Source: Dryas octopetala (Eukaryota; Streptophyta; Magnoliopsida; Rosales; Rosaceae). From it: 64,000 nucleotides of DNA. Shown here piece by piece: positions 30,603 through 42,100 of the stretch (within the stretch, counting starts at the first letter, position 1; every line of letters starts with the position of its first letter). The notes beneath the pieces are model-generated. The model did not search any database. It was not told the DNA's origin and was given only the letters and a program-made list of their open reading frames with translations. The stretch lies in contig OY992839.1 of assembly GCA_963921425.1 (NCBI GenBank), positions 188,501 to 252,500 on the forward strand. The letters run 5' to 3'. The position numbers and the translations under genes are program-made.

Positions 30603-31063
30603 TCAGTGCTTCTTCAAGAGCATGGCACGTAGCTCGGCCGCGTCGAGCTCCTCAACGCCATTCTCGGGTCCGTAAACCCCGGTCTTCGGGTTTGGGACCC
30701 ACGATACCTTAAAGGTGGAGCCCACCTTGTCTTCCCCAGAGTTGTTCACCACGTTCACGTTTCTACCTCCTCCTCTAACCACGCTACTCGACGCAACTCC
30801 TTGAGACCCCGCCGCGTATCCACGTCTGCAAACAATTGAATCACAATTAATTAATTGCAAAAAATGAATCACTTTCGATAGGTTCACGTGGGCTAACGTG
30901 CGCCCAAAGCATGTCTGTCAGACCGTAATTACCGGCCGTTTCATATCGTTTTAAGCTCAATGGAAAAAGGAAAACAGATCGATCCGTACCTGCTGATAGG
31001 GCTGGACAGAGCATCGACGACGAGAGCAGAGACAAGCTTAGCGTTGGAGAAAGAACGAGCCAT
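30603..31063 (-). CDS. LEA_3 / SAG21-like late embryogenesis abundant protein
   Basis: Two exons on the minus strand, 31063-30990 and 30825-30603, give a 98-aa protein. The N-terminus MARSFSNAKLVSALVVDALS followed by PISRRGYAAG is a basic, Ser-rich mitochondrial presequence typical of the LEA_3 (SAG21/AtLEA5) group. The C-terminal hallmark is SWVPNPKTGVYGPENGVEEL followed by DAAELRAMLLKKH. The intron falls in the Arg codon before RGYAA, the usual place. SAG21 is induced by senescence, ABA, oxidative stress and cold. A TATA box lies about 185 bases upstream and ABRE/G-box motifs further up. It sits between the DUF538 genes and U1A/PARP2, as expected from Arabidopsis gene order. Confidence 0.93.
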
Positions 31064-31237
31064 TGTTGTATGGAATCGAAAACTCAGAGACAGAATCGAA
31101 ACGCCGCTGTAGAAAGCTCGAGCTCTTGCGGAAGATTCTTCAACTTCCACAGCAGCGAAAGAAACAATCTCCTTTGTGTATGTATGGCTCTTTCTTTCTC
31201 TCTGTCTGGAATTGCGAAGATGGTTTTGAGAGAGAGG

Positions 31238-31505
31238 GGCCGAGGGCTTTATATAGGGGAGACAATCAGAGACGCGTGGTCTAGAACCTCTAGTTTACTG
31301 CCACGTGTTGTCAAGAAAGAGCAATTTCCGGTTCTATTTGGCAAGTGAGATGGATCCGACGGCTGAGATTGAGTGGAGGACTTTTCCTTTACCTGGGTCA
31401 ACGTCAATGCGTGAATACTGAATGCGGTGTCTAGAAAGAAAGTTTCCAGACATGAGCCGTGGATGCACGCGGCCTTATGACGTAGTAGTCGTACACGTGG
31501 CGGGA
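31238..31505 (-). promoter_or_regulatory. LEA gene promoter: TATA box and ABRE/G-box motifs
   Basis: On the minus strand CCCTATATAAAGCC forms a clear TATA box at about 31243-31256. Upstream are a CACGTG core (GCCACGTGTTG, near 31301-31311) and a second ACGTG core (ACACGTGGCGG, near 31494-31504). These are ABRE/G-box type sites bound by ABA-responsive bZIP factors. Pairs of such sites are typical of ABA-induced LEA genes. Regulation is inferred, not shown. Confidence 0.65.
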
Positions 31506-32407
31506 AAAAGAGAAAGGAAGTGATGGCGGAGTTTCTTGGTGATGTATGTTCTGGAAGGTCAGGCAATTACTGAGGAAAAGCGATGAATGATCAAGTGGTG
31601 GCCAAGTCAAGGGTCATGAGTCTCATGTCTCATGATGATGAATCAAAGAAAGATCCAATGTCTAATTAAATTTGTATCTTTTAAATTTGTACATTTTGCT
31701 TGGTTCACCTTCGTTTTACAGCTCTAAGATTTTATAATATAAGCTAGCTAGATAGATTGAGTGGGAACCATTCCCACTTGGAAGGCGTGTCGTTTCACAA
31801 CCACAGGTTTGGACTTTAATCAGATCATGTTCACGGCTTCACATCCACAGTCTACACTCCATTGGTTGCACATTCTTGCACTACCACCCGTGATACCACC
31901 GATATCACGGGTCTCCTATACGCCTAGTGTTTCTTTCTACAAAACCACAAATACTCAACAAAAGAGAAAGGATATATCATATATGCATACTTGTATTTCA
32001 CCATCACTTTTCTAGATGGCTCCATAACCATACTTACCATTTGCCTTGTTTTCTCTTTTTGGATTTGCCAACCAATGCATAAAACCATATGCTTTGTAAT
32101 TAATTATCTATTCTAGGTTCTATCCGTCTATGACTCTACGGTGTGCAGAGTGCTTTTATCTGTACAAAAAATTCTTTTAACATTTCGGCATTTCCTGATC
32201 ACTCTTCAATTTTTTATATATTCTTTATTAATGCTACCATTTACTGTCATTCTGTCAAATGCGTGTGTATATATATATATATATATATATGAGAATAACT
32301 TAGGCTGCCCTTGTGATAAGGGCAGGCTGCTTGTATAACGGTAAAGAGAAAAGAGAGAAAAAAGATAGAGAGAGACACCACGGCTGGAATCTTGGGCAGG
32401 TAAGTCC

Positions 32408-32444
<37 letters not shown>

Positions 32445-32643
32445 AATAGGGTTAATATGTGACTTTACATTCAACGCAAGGGTCGGGGTTAAATAATGAA
32501 TAGTGCATTCGGCAGCCATTTGCTGCAGCTTTTTGGGACCTAAAAGTCTAAAACAATATATATCTGGCGCGGTGGTGCCCAAGTGTCCAAGTGGGAGGGG
32601 TACGTCAATTAAGGAACCTCATCATCATCGAATAACCTAGCTC

Positions 32644-32686
<43 letters not shown>

Positions 32687-33547
32687 AAGATCAGGATCCT
32701 TCTTTAATTATAGCCTAGCATTGCCTTCTGTGTTTCAGAAATCAGATATGGGAGTTGGGACCAACCAATTAATATCACAAAAGAGGACTCATGGCCTCAC
32801 ATATAACAATGAAATATGACACATACAGACATACTCTTCTTTGTGGGACTTAACACTTACAGCTGAAATACATTTTAGTTTCTTAATTATTCAGAAAAAA
32901 AATATATATATATATCCAATGTTTCTAATAGATCTGTTTTAGACTATGAATATATTGGTTTAAAAGAGAAGCGGTGTTACGATTAGGATGAACTTCAATG
33001 TTTCTAATGGCTCTGTTTTAGATTATGAATTCATTAGTTTAAAGGAGAAGCGGGGTTAGCATTAATATAGGTTCATAGTTCAATTGCCGTAACAAAGAAA
33101 AGAAGTGAGATATATCTAGTTCTTACTGGTGGCGAAACAAACCAAATATTTCTTTTTGTCTTTAGTTTTTTGGGCCTAAAGCCTCTTTACCATTGGGCCT
33201 CTTAGCTGGACTAAGCCTTGTATTAAGTTTAGGTTACCGCGGTTATAGTGGACACTGAACTTTTGGGTTGAAAGTAGAGGCCCATTAACTAGCTCAAATT
33301 AAAATTTTGAGTCCAACCAAACTAAAATCCTGGGCCATAAGATGGCTCAAGCCCGAGATTGTGAAGTAACCCAAATAGGAGTTGTGGGAGTCCAATCGAA
33401 ATCCATGGGGGTGTGTCTACGACTGCGGCGTAGTTAGGGCTTTCTCGAATTTTTAACAGTGAAGTCGAAGAAGGCCTGTTGCAGTGGTGCCTTGCCCTGA
33501 AGCAAGTCAGAGAGAGACTCTTTGGTAGCTTCGAAAGAAGAAGAATA
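31506..33547. other. Spacer between LEA and U1A, with (AT)n microsatellites
   Basis: Contains several (AT)n tracts: about 32266-32290, 32413-32441, 32657-32686 and 32902-32915. A pair of near-identical short segments lies at 32918-32970 and 32990-33045 (AATGTTTCTAATAGATCTG versus AATGTTTCTAATGGCTCTG), a local tandem duplication of about 72 bases. The final 400 bases include GGGCC-rich sequence that is probably the U1A promoter. No gene seen. Confidence 0.45.
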
Positions 33548-35847
33548 ATGGGAGAGAACAACAGCGGCACCGAAGTTCCAGCGAACCAGACCATCTACAT
33601 CAACAAACTGAACGAGAAAATCAAGCTGGACGAGTTGAAGAAATCGCTGCACGCGGTGTTCTCGCAGTTTGGGAAGATACTGGAGGTGTTGGCGTTTAAG
33701 ACGCTCAAGCACAAAGGGCAAGCTTGGGTCGTATTTGAGGATGTCTCTTCAGCAACCAATGCGCTTCGCCAAATGCAAGGCTTTCCTTTTTACGACAAGC
33801 CCATGGTAATCTTATTCTTATGCTTACTCTTATTTTCTATTGTGCTTGACTCTCAGATACTGCAATTTTAGGTATAATTCTTGTGGATTTTGGTAAAAAT
33901 TCGATTTGTTCTTAGTTTACTGTGCATAATACAAGGGGTAGAGAGTTGAATTAAAATGGCAGAAAAGGCTTCAGTTTGTTGTTGTGAAGTCAGATTGATA
34001 TCATGGAAATTCAAAAGCCTACATGCTGCTATATAGGCAAGGGTGGGTTGGGCTAGGCCTGTTAGGGTAGGTTTTCTTTGCCATTCATATGATTGTTCTA
34101 TCTTCCTGGTTATATTGACTGCAAGTCTGCTAATTGTTTTTGTTTTGTTTTATTTTTTTGTTCTTCGTAAAAGCATATCTGCCTCTTAAACTGATAAGAA
34201 CAGAAAATACACTTGAAAGCATATCCGCATGTCATGTCATCAAATGAATGAAGCTCAAATGTATTATACCTCAAGCTTGTTAGGTAGATATAATAAATTA
34301 TCATTATCATTACCATAAGCTTTGTATTCCCTCTATATGATTTGGTATTTTACTTTCCTGATATGTGGTTAACGCAGAGAATACAATATGCCAAGACCAA
34401 ATCAGATGTAATAGCAAAGGCTGATGGTACTTTTGTTCCACGTGAAAGACGAAAGAGGCATGACGACAAGGGTAAAACTCTCTCTCTCTCTCTCTCTCTC
34501 GCCCAATTCAAGTAATACTCTGCCAGAAAAGCTTTCAGTCAAGGTGTCATTTATGTTATGGATGTATTATTATGTTTTGTCTCCACAAAGTGTTGATCAT
34601 TTGTCTTCTCTTGTACCAATAAATGATGCTAGGGGTTTGGGATATTATGGTTATCAATTAACCATGTTAGAAGTTAGAACTTTATGTATGTATTGATTAT
34701 CGTATTTTGCAATTCCCATATCTTGTACATTCTTCTCTCTTGTATATATAAATGTGTTAAAATAAGATATATTGTTTCGAATAAACATATGTTGTATTAA
34801 TGTATGGTGGATATGTGATTTTTTATCGTCTTAAAGTTTGTTTTTCTGTTCATTATGTGGCAGGGAAAAAGCGAAAAGAGCAACATGATGCTGCCCAAGC
34901 TGGAATGGGTCTGAATCCTGCTTATGCTGGTGCCTATGGTGCAGCACCCCCTGTAAGCATGCTTTCTGTTTCATGAGGGATCACTTACTCTCAATTTTAT
35001 CTTTGTCTATAACTTCACTCTTTGTGTTTTGATGTGGATTTCTTTAATCATTGTATTATGTGTTTAGTCTTCTTTGAAGTGCAACAATTTTCACTGTTTG
35101 TGAAGTCTATTTAGTTGAAAAAAGTGCATGTGGTTTATAAGAGTTGGAAATTGTCACGTTTCTTGAAACATAAACAAAGTAGATAGGTGTGTGAAGGTAG
35201 TGAAATTGTGATGAGGTACATAGATATAAGTAATATTTGGTTAATTGCGGTGATTGGAAATTTGATCACACAAGTATCCCTTATGACTGATCTATTTCAA
35301 GTTTGTTTTGGTTCACTGAAACTAGCATATATGAGAAGACATAACAAACAATTATCAGACAAGTATCCCTTATGACGAGTTGTGAAATCATGGAGTTACG
35401 TGTTCCCACTTTAAAGTGATGAAACTTTTTCCTTTGTAAACATATATATGCTTTGTGGCTGTTGTTGAATTGTTAACCTTTGGATACACTTTTAGGAAAT
35501 AAATTTTAATTGTTGCTGTCATGCAATCCTTAACTTATTGCTCTCTGCTGCAGCTCTCCCAAATACCTTATCCTGGTGGTGTGATGTCCATGGTACCTGA
35601 GGCTCCTGCTCCACCAAATAACATACTTTTTGTTCAAAATCTTCCTCAGGATACAACTACCATGGTGCTGCAAATGCTCTTTTGCCAACATGCTGGTTTT
35701 AAGGAGGTTAGAATGGTGGAAACGAAGCCAGGTATTGCCTTTGTGGAGTTTGGAGATGAGATGCAATCAACAGTAGCAATGCAGGTACTCCAAGGTTTTA
35801 ATATGACGCCGCAGAATTCGATGTTGATTACCTATGCAAAGAAGTAG
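33548..35847 (+). CDS. U1A: U1 snRNP protein A (U1A), two RRM domains
   Basis: U1A binds stem-loop II of U1 snRNA in the spliceosome. Four exons: 33548-33805, 34378-34471, 34864-34952 and 35554-35847, all GT-AG, giving 244 aa. RRM1 (about residues 15-92) has RNP2 IYINKL and RNP1 KGQAWVVF. The [20 protein letters not shown] stretch follows, then a Lys-rich, Ala/Gly-rich linker. RRM2 (about 172-244) has ILFVQNL and KPGIAFVEF and ends LITYAKK. The [13 protein letters not shown] signature in RRM1 points to U1A over its paralogue U2B''. I start at ATG 33548 ([20 protein letters not shown]). The open frame extends slightly upstream but without a better start. A (CT)n tract lies in intron 2. Confidence 0.93.
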
Positions 35848-36909
35848 ACAATAGGATTTAGCTCTTTGCGGTCATGGATCCCTAACTAGAATGTCGTTAA
35901 TCTGTTGAGATATGATGCTTCAATGTATTATTATTGTCGGGATATATTAGAAAAGGAAAAAGAATTATGAGGTCAAGGTTTCAATTTTTTTTTGGGTGGC
36001 CCTGTGAACATTTCAAGTTTCAGTGGATTTCTGGTTACCATGGATTCTGTTCTGTATAATTGTATTTGGTAATCCAAGAAGGTTTAAGTGGTTTGTTTCC
36101 GATAATCCAAGAAGATTCTCAATCTTGCGCTTTAACGCGTGCCGCAATTCAACATAGTTTGATTTATTTTTTTTGTGCGAATCACTGAATTTGATTGAAG
36201 GTTCTACTATTGCTTTTGACCATCTTCAAGATGTATCCCTGGATATGTCAAAAAAAAAAAAAAAAAACTAATTTCTTGTTTATTTATTAAGTATCGGTTA
36301 CTCTGCCAATACAATCCCCTTCCCGCCCTGTATAACGGGACCGGTATTTTTTTTGTTAACTTTTCTTTTCTTATTAAAATAACACGAAATCAACACAAAT
36401 ATATAATATAATATAGATGAAATATACTAACACACATATTACATTAAATCATATAACACTATTAAATTAATAAAAATTAAAAATTATAACATAAAATTGA
36501 AATGTAATTATAAAATTAATATTATATAATATATTTATTAAGTTAAATAGGTATACGGGACGGAGCGGGGAGTGGTATTACCATACCCGTTTAGTCGGGG
36601 CGGGCCTCTGTTGGATTGGCAGGGACGGGATTATTGCCATCCCTTACTAAATGGTTAGCAACTTGAGCTCATCAATCACATAAGGTGGAGCAGAATCATT
36701 GCTAACAGTGAACTAAGACTAGGCCTCGTTATTGGATTGCTAAGGCCCAACACTTCCATACAAAAAGGCCCAATCCATAAGAAACTGTGAAACCCCGCCA
36801 ATTCGCCAAATGTAGAGAAAGAGAAGCTACTCCTTCACTCCCTACTCCCGCTTCAAACTCCCCCTTCTATTTTCAGTAATCAGTATCAAACATCAAACGC
36901 TTCTCTCTA
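35848..36909. other. Spacer between U1A and PARP2
   Basis: The first part is the U1A 3' UTR. From about 36290 to 36650 the sequence begins CCCCTTCCCGCCCTGTATAA and ends with an oppositely oriented GGGACGGGATTATTGCCATC, with a very AT-rich middle. This is the look of a MITE, but I cannot fix its ends. The last 150 bases hold GGCCCA motifs likely to be in the PARP2 promoter. Confidence 0.4.
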
Positions 36910-37004
36910 ATGGCGAACAAGCTCAAAGTAGAAGAGCTCCGAAACGAATTGGCCCAGCGTGGTCTCAGCATCACCGGAATCAAGCCCACCCTGGTCTCAC
37001 AACC

Positions 37005-37035
<31 letters not shown>

Positions 37036-40000
37036 CTCTAAGACTTTGACGACTTCTCGCCTATTGATTTTGAGTTGCTGCAGGTTCGGAGGCTCGAGTC
37101 CACTCTGCGCCAAGAAAACAAGCAATCCACAGACGCAAGTGATGGTTCGGTTATCAAAAAGAGGGAAAGGAGCTCAAAAGAAGAAGAGGGGGATTCAACT
37201 GGGTCCGAGAAAATCAAGGCCACTGACAAGTTTCGGAACATGAGTATTAAGCAATTGCGTGAACAAGCCACTCTTCTTGGAATTTCGGCAACTGGGTCCA
37301 AAAAAGAATTGCTGGAGCGGCTTTGTAAAGAGGACTCCGATGACATTCCTGGTGGTCGAGGTATAAGCTTTGACAGTTTGACTCCGTTTAATAGTAACTT
37401 ATTCTGCGTTTGGTTGGCAAGAAAAATAGGAAATGGTTAGAAACCAATGTCTTAGAATTGGGGCACTTATTTATTATGCTCTGGTGGTAGCTATTGAAGA
37501 AGGGAATGAAAGCAAGGAGAAGATCGTAACTGCTACCAAAAAGGGTGCGGCTGTGTTGGATCAGTGGCTACCAGATCACATAAAGACACATTATCATGTT
37601 TTGCAACTGGCAAGTCTGAATAGTATTGATAATGGCACTAAATGAGTCAATTGCATTTCGTGCTTAGTGGAAATGTCAATTCCATTTGTTTCAAATTCAC
37701 ACTGATCAATGACGTTTTTTATGCAGGGTGATGATGTATATGATGCCATGTTGAACCAGACAAATGTTGGAGATAACAATAACAAGTTCTATGTGATTCA
37801 AGTTCTTGGTTAACCCTTTTTCCCTTCAACAGATTTCACTGAATGCATATTTCAAAAAAATATTTAGTCATTCCAGATTATTAGATTGTCGTAATTTAGA
37901 ATTCATGAAAATACTGATGCAGTTGGGGTGATTCATCAAGCACATATCACATATGTAGTTGTAGCAATCAAATTCATGAATTTATACAAGATTTGACTGA
38001 AGATGATTTTAGCTTGCAACAACTAATGATTAAAATGTTTAATTCTAACAAAATTTTTAAAGGCACTGTTTATGCTTTTGTACTTCACAAAAATGAAGTA
38101 TCTTCTGCTCTGATGAGTCATGGGACTCATGGCATTGGCACATTACACCAGTTCAGGTTATATGTACTTATCTTTTTCTTACTGTTTCTACATAAACATG
38201 CAGAATCGGATGATGGTGGTACTTTCATGGTTTACTATAGATGGGGAAGAGTAGGTGTTAAGGGTCAAAACAAGATACAAGGCCCTTACACATCCCAAGA
38301 CAGTGCGATTGAGGAGTTTAAACAGAAATTCTATGACAAAACCAGGAATGATTGGTCCAACAGAAAAATGTTCCATTCTTTCCCAAAGTGCTACATGTGG
38401 TTAGAAATGGATTACAACGGAAAGGAATACCAATCAGCTGTGAGTATCCACAATTCTTTGTTTATCTCCTTACATAATTTTCTGAATGCTGGAAATACTC
38501 ATTATGCCCTGCAAATAGGACTAAAAGATAGGAGATTACTGTTGGTAGCAAGACAATCTTGGTTTGTATCCTATTTATGTTATATATTTCTCATATTGAA
38601 AAAATGTTATATATTTCAAATCTTGTCTCTCCATTGCCTCAATGAAGAAGGGTCAACAGGTGGGTGTCAGACCTGTGTGTGTTGGGGGTAAAGGGGAGGG
38701 GTGGAGAAGAAAATTATCTTGCTTGCTCCTTCTTAGTATTTGATAATCATTATCAGGTCCAAGAAAAGAATGACTCTGCTGTAGGAGCTCAACCTTTGGA
38801 AACACAACTTGAGCCCCGCATCGCAAAGTTCATATCTCTTATTTGCAACATCGGCATGATGAAGCAGCAGATGATGCAAATAGGTTAGCTGCTTTCTGAT
38901 TCACTGTCAAAACGACATCATGTAGTTCTTTTCAAAAAAAGAAAAAACAGAATGTTGAAACTTACAACTCTTAATAATCTAAAGCTAATCAGTTGTTTAA
39001 ATCAATTGAGAACAAGAATTTTATTTGGACAATTTCATTTTTTCTGTAATCTATTCAGTTAATTGATGTGGTTTTTCGTTCCCGTATTTGGTAGGATACA
39101 ATGCTGATAAGTTGCCACTTGGTAAGCTTAGCAAATCAACAATTTTAAAGGTAAGCTTTTGGCTTGTGCACTGAAGTCTCCTCCGGTTCATTTCAACTTT
39201 GGAGTGTGCTAATTATTTTGTATTTGAAAAATAATTGTATTTCAATTATTAGTTAACCTGAACAACTGAAAAGGATATTTACTAAAACTGCTGTCACTTG
39301 CTCTAAAGTGTCTGTTTTCTTAACCAGCTTCTTCATGAAATATGCAACAAATTAATTTTTGTATTTTGAACATGCCAAGGGCTATAATATCCTGAAGAGG
39401 ATTGCTGATGTGATTGGCCAGTCTGATAGGAGAACACTTGAACAATTAAGCGGGTAAGGACTCTCTCTCTCTCTACGCTAGATGCTGGCAGATGGCATGC
39501 AGATTTTACCTCTTTTTTTGTACCTTTAGTTTTAATGATCTAATGCTAGCTCTAAAGAAATTAGGAATTCCAAATTTTTGATATATGACCTCTTGCAGAG
39601 AATTCTACACTGTCATTCCTCATGACTTTGGATTTAAAAAAATGCGTGAGCTCTCTCTCTCTCTCTCTCTCTCTGTGGTTGAAGGATGCATTGAGCATAC
39701 AACATACCCAGGATATGGGTAACTATTCATTTTATTCTACTTATCTTAAAAGAAGGCATATAATTGATTTGGACAGATGAGTAATGCAGGTAACTTTGTG
39801 ATTGATACTCCTCAAAAGTTGAAACAGAAGTTGGAAATGGTAATTCTTTTTGCTATTGTTCCTGTATATGTCGGTATAGTTCTTCTGACAAATTCCACAA
39901 CTTGATATTTAAGGTTATTGTTGGACACAACCTCGTGTAGTCTATCAGTGAGACGCTATTTGTGTGTGACAATTATTCTGTTGCCTTTGATTATAAAATA

Positions 40001-42100
40001 CTTAACACCTTCTATCTGCTTGAAGGTTGAAGCACTACATGAAATTGTGGTTGCAACAAAATTGTTGAAGGATGACACTGGGATGCAGGTATTGAGACAG
40101 CAGCACTATTGCACGCTCTTGATCTTTTAACGCATACAAGTAATCTAACCTTCTAATGTATGTTTCTGCTGTTATTGTAGGAAGATCCCTTGTATTCTAA
40201 TTACCAACGCCTCCGCTGTGAGCTTACACCGCTCGGTGCTGATTCTGATGAATTTGATATGGTATCTATGAGTTATACAAAAGAAGGGTCCACAAGTTAC
40301 AGTTTACTCAAAAAATTTGCTAATGCTTTTATTAGCTGCTCAATTTGTTCTTTAATTTTCTTTCCCTCTGTGGCTGTTGTCAGATTGCAAAATATCTGCA
40401 TCATACTCACGCAAAAACGCATTCAAATTATACTGTTGATATCATTCAAATATTCCGTGCATCAAGAGAGGGTGAAGTTGATCGTTACAAAAAGGTTAGG
40501 ATGATCTATACGAGGCTGTTTCATAAAATGTCTCTTTCATTTTGGATAATTTAGCACAGTCTAAACTTTGATCTTTATAACTGTCTAACCACGTTTTTAC
40601 TCATATGAGCAGTTTTTTAGTATGAAAAATAGAATGCTTTTATGGCATGGTTCTCGTCTCACGAATTGGGCTGGCATTTTATCTCAAGGTGATCCTTTTT
40701 GCTCTATATTCTTAATACACTTAATAATAAGTAAGTGTGTGTGTGTGTGTGTATGCCCAGCGCATATGCTATGATTAATTCATTGATAAATGCAAAAAGT
40801 TGAATTAAACATGTGTCATTGTATCCCAGGTTTGCGCATAGCTCCACCTGAAGCACCTGTAACTGGTTACATGTTTGGGAAAGGAATTTACTTCGCCGAC
40901 ATGTTCTCCAAAAGTGCAAATTATTGCTATGCTACTAACGCTTCTACAGCTGGTGTGCTGCTTCTTTGTGAGGTTGTCTTTCAAGTTTCAGCCAGTAGAA
41001 AATATAATTTTCATACTAAAAAGACCTAGTGTTAAGAGTGCAACAGCATTATCAGATTATCAACTCTATCCAGCTATGCATTGCATGTCATTAAAGATCA
41101 AGAATTATATGAGAGGTTGGAAAAATTTTTCTGGATAAGAATTTGAATTTTCCCAACCACTAATCTGTCAAACTTGAATTCCCCACAGAATACTTTGAGG
41201 GACTGACTTCACATGTATGTGTTCCACTTTTTTGCTCTGCATGCTGATTGTGGCTGAGTTGGTTGGTCCATGCTAGGATGGGTTTTCTTTTGGGAGTAAT
41301 GCATTTGTTTTCTAACTATAAATGTCCCTCCTTTGTGTTAGTTTTTTTTTTTTTTTATTAAATCGGAACCACCTTTGTCATAGTTGAATATTCTAATAAA
41401 ATTCTTTAACTGTGTTTTATTGAGGTTGCACTGGGTGACATGGCTGAGCTTTTAACTGCTAAGTATGATGCTGACAAGTTGCCAGAAGGGAAGCTAAGGT
41501 TGTTTCTTTATTTAATATATTGGACGCGAATATCATGCTATCCAGCTATCTTTATTGGACACTAATATTACCTTCATCTAATTGCTGATAACTAAACTGA
41601 GTAATTGAAATTCTGCATCACAGATTCTAAGTTTATCTTCTCTACCAAATAAACTTTGTATCTGCAGTATAATGTAGTTTTATGGGGGAGAGACATGACC
41701 TTTGCCGAATGCTTCCCCTTTTTCAGAACTAAAACGTGTATTGCATTACTCAATTGGCCAGAACTAATCGTCATAATTGTTGCTTCTGAAACCTAATGTT
41801 GCAGCACAAAAGGAGTTGGGGGAACTGAACCAGATCTTTCGGAAGCTCAGTTACTAGAGGATGGTGTTGTGGTTCCCCTAGGAAAGCCAAAAGAGAAACC
41901 GGACCCCAAGGTAGAATACATCATTTCTTAGAATTGTTTTGGCCGGAATTGTTTCATTGTAAAATTAATATTTCTTAAATCTTCTTTCCTTTATATTCTT
42001 TTCGCAGGGTGCTTTACTGTACAATGAGTACATAGTTTACAATGTCGACCAGATTAGGATGCGCTATGTTGTTCAAGTGAATTTCAATTTCAAGCTATGA
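36910..42100 (+). CDS. PARP2: Poly(ADP-ribose) polymerase 2 (PARP2)
   Basis: Nuclear enzyme that adds ADP-ribose chains from NAD+ onto proteins at DNA breaks. Eighteen exons: 36910-36993, 37084-37360, 37491-37609, 37727-37808, 38204-38439, 38757-38883, 39095-39150, 39380-39453, 39599-39645, 39790-39839, 40026-40088, 40181-40261, 40384-40494, 40613-40688, 40830-40972, 41425-41498, 41805-41910, 42008-42100. They join without frame loss to 632 aa, close to the Arabidopsis length. Domains: two SAP motifs ([40 protein letters not shown]), a WGR domain ([12 protein letters not shown]), the regulatory helical domain ([12 protein letters not shown]) and the ART catalytic domain. The catalytic H-Y-E set is visible: [25 protein letters not shown] and LLYNEYIVY. 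Intron 3 starts with GC, and the exon 3 acceptor is the least certain border. Confidence 0.93.
37610..37726 (+). promoter_or_regulatory. GC-AG intron in PARP2
   Basis: The boundary reads CAACTG then GCAAGTCTG, and the intron ends TATGCAG before GGTGATGATG. No GT donor at this site keeps the HVLQ-GDDVYD junction in frame. GC-AG introns are a small known minority and usually show a strong AAGT after the GC, as here. Confidence 0.8.

Noticed and set aside
32247..32690. (AT)n tracts as possible origin or regulatory arrays
   Set aside because: Simple microsatellites of a kind common in plant spacers. Nothing else supports a function.
33479..33547. Upstream extension of U1A to 33479
   Set aside because: The extra residues do not resemble the U1A N-terminus and there is no upstream ATG. 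The ATG at 33548 fits the family.
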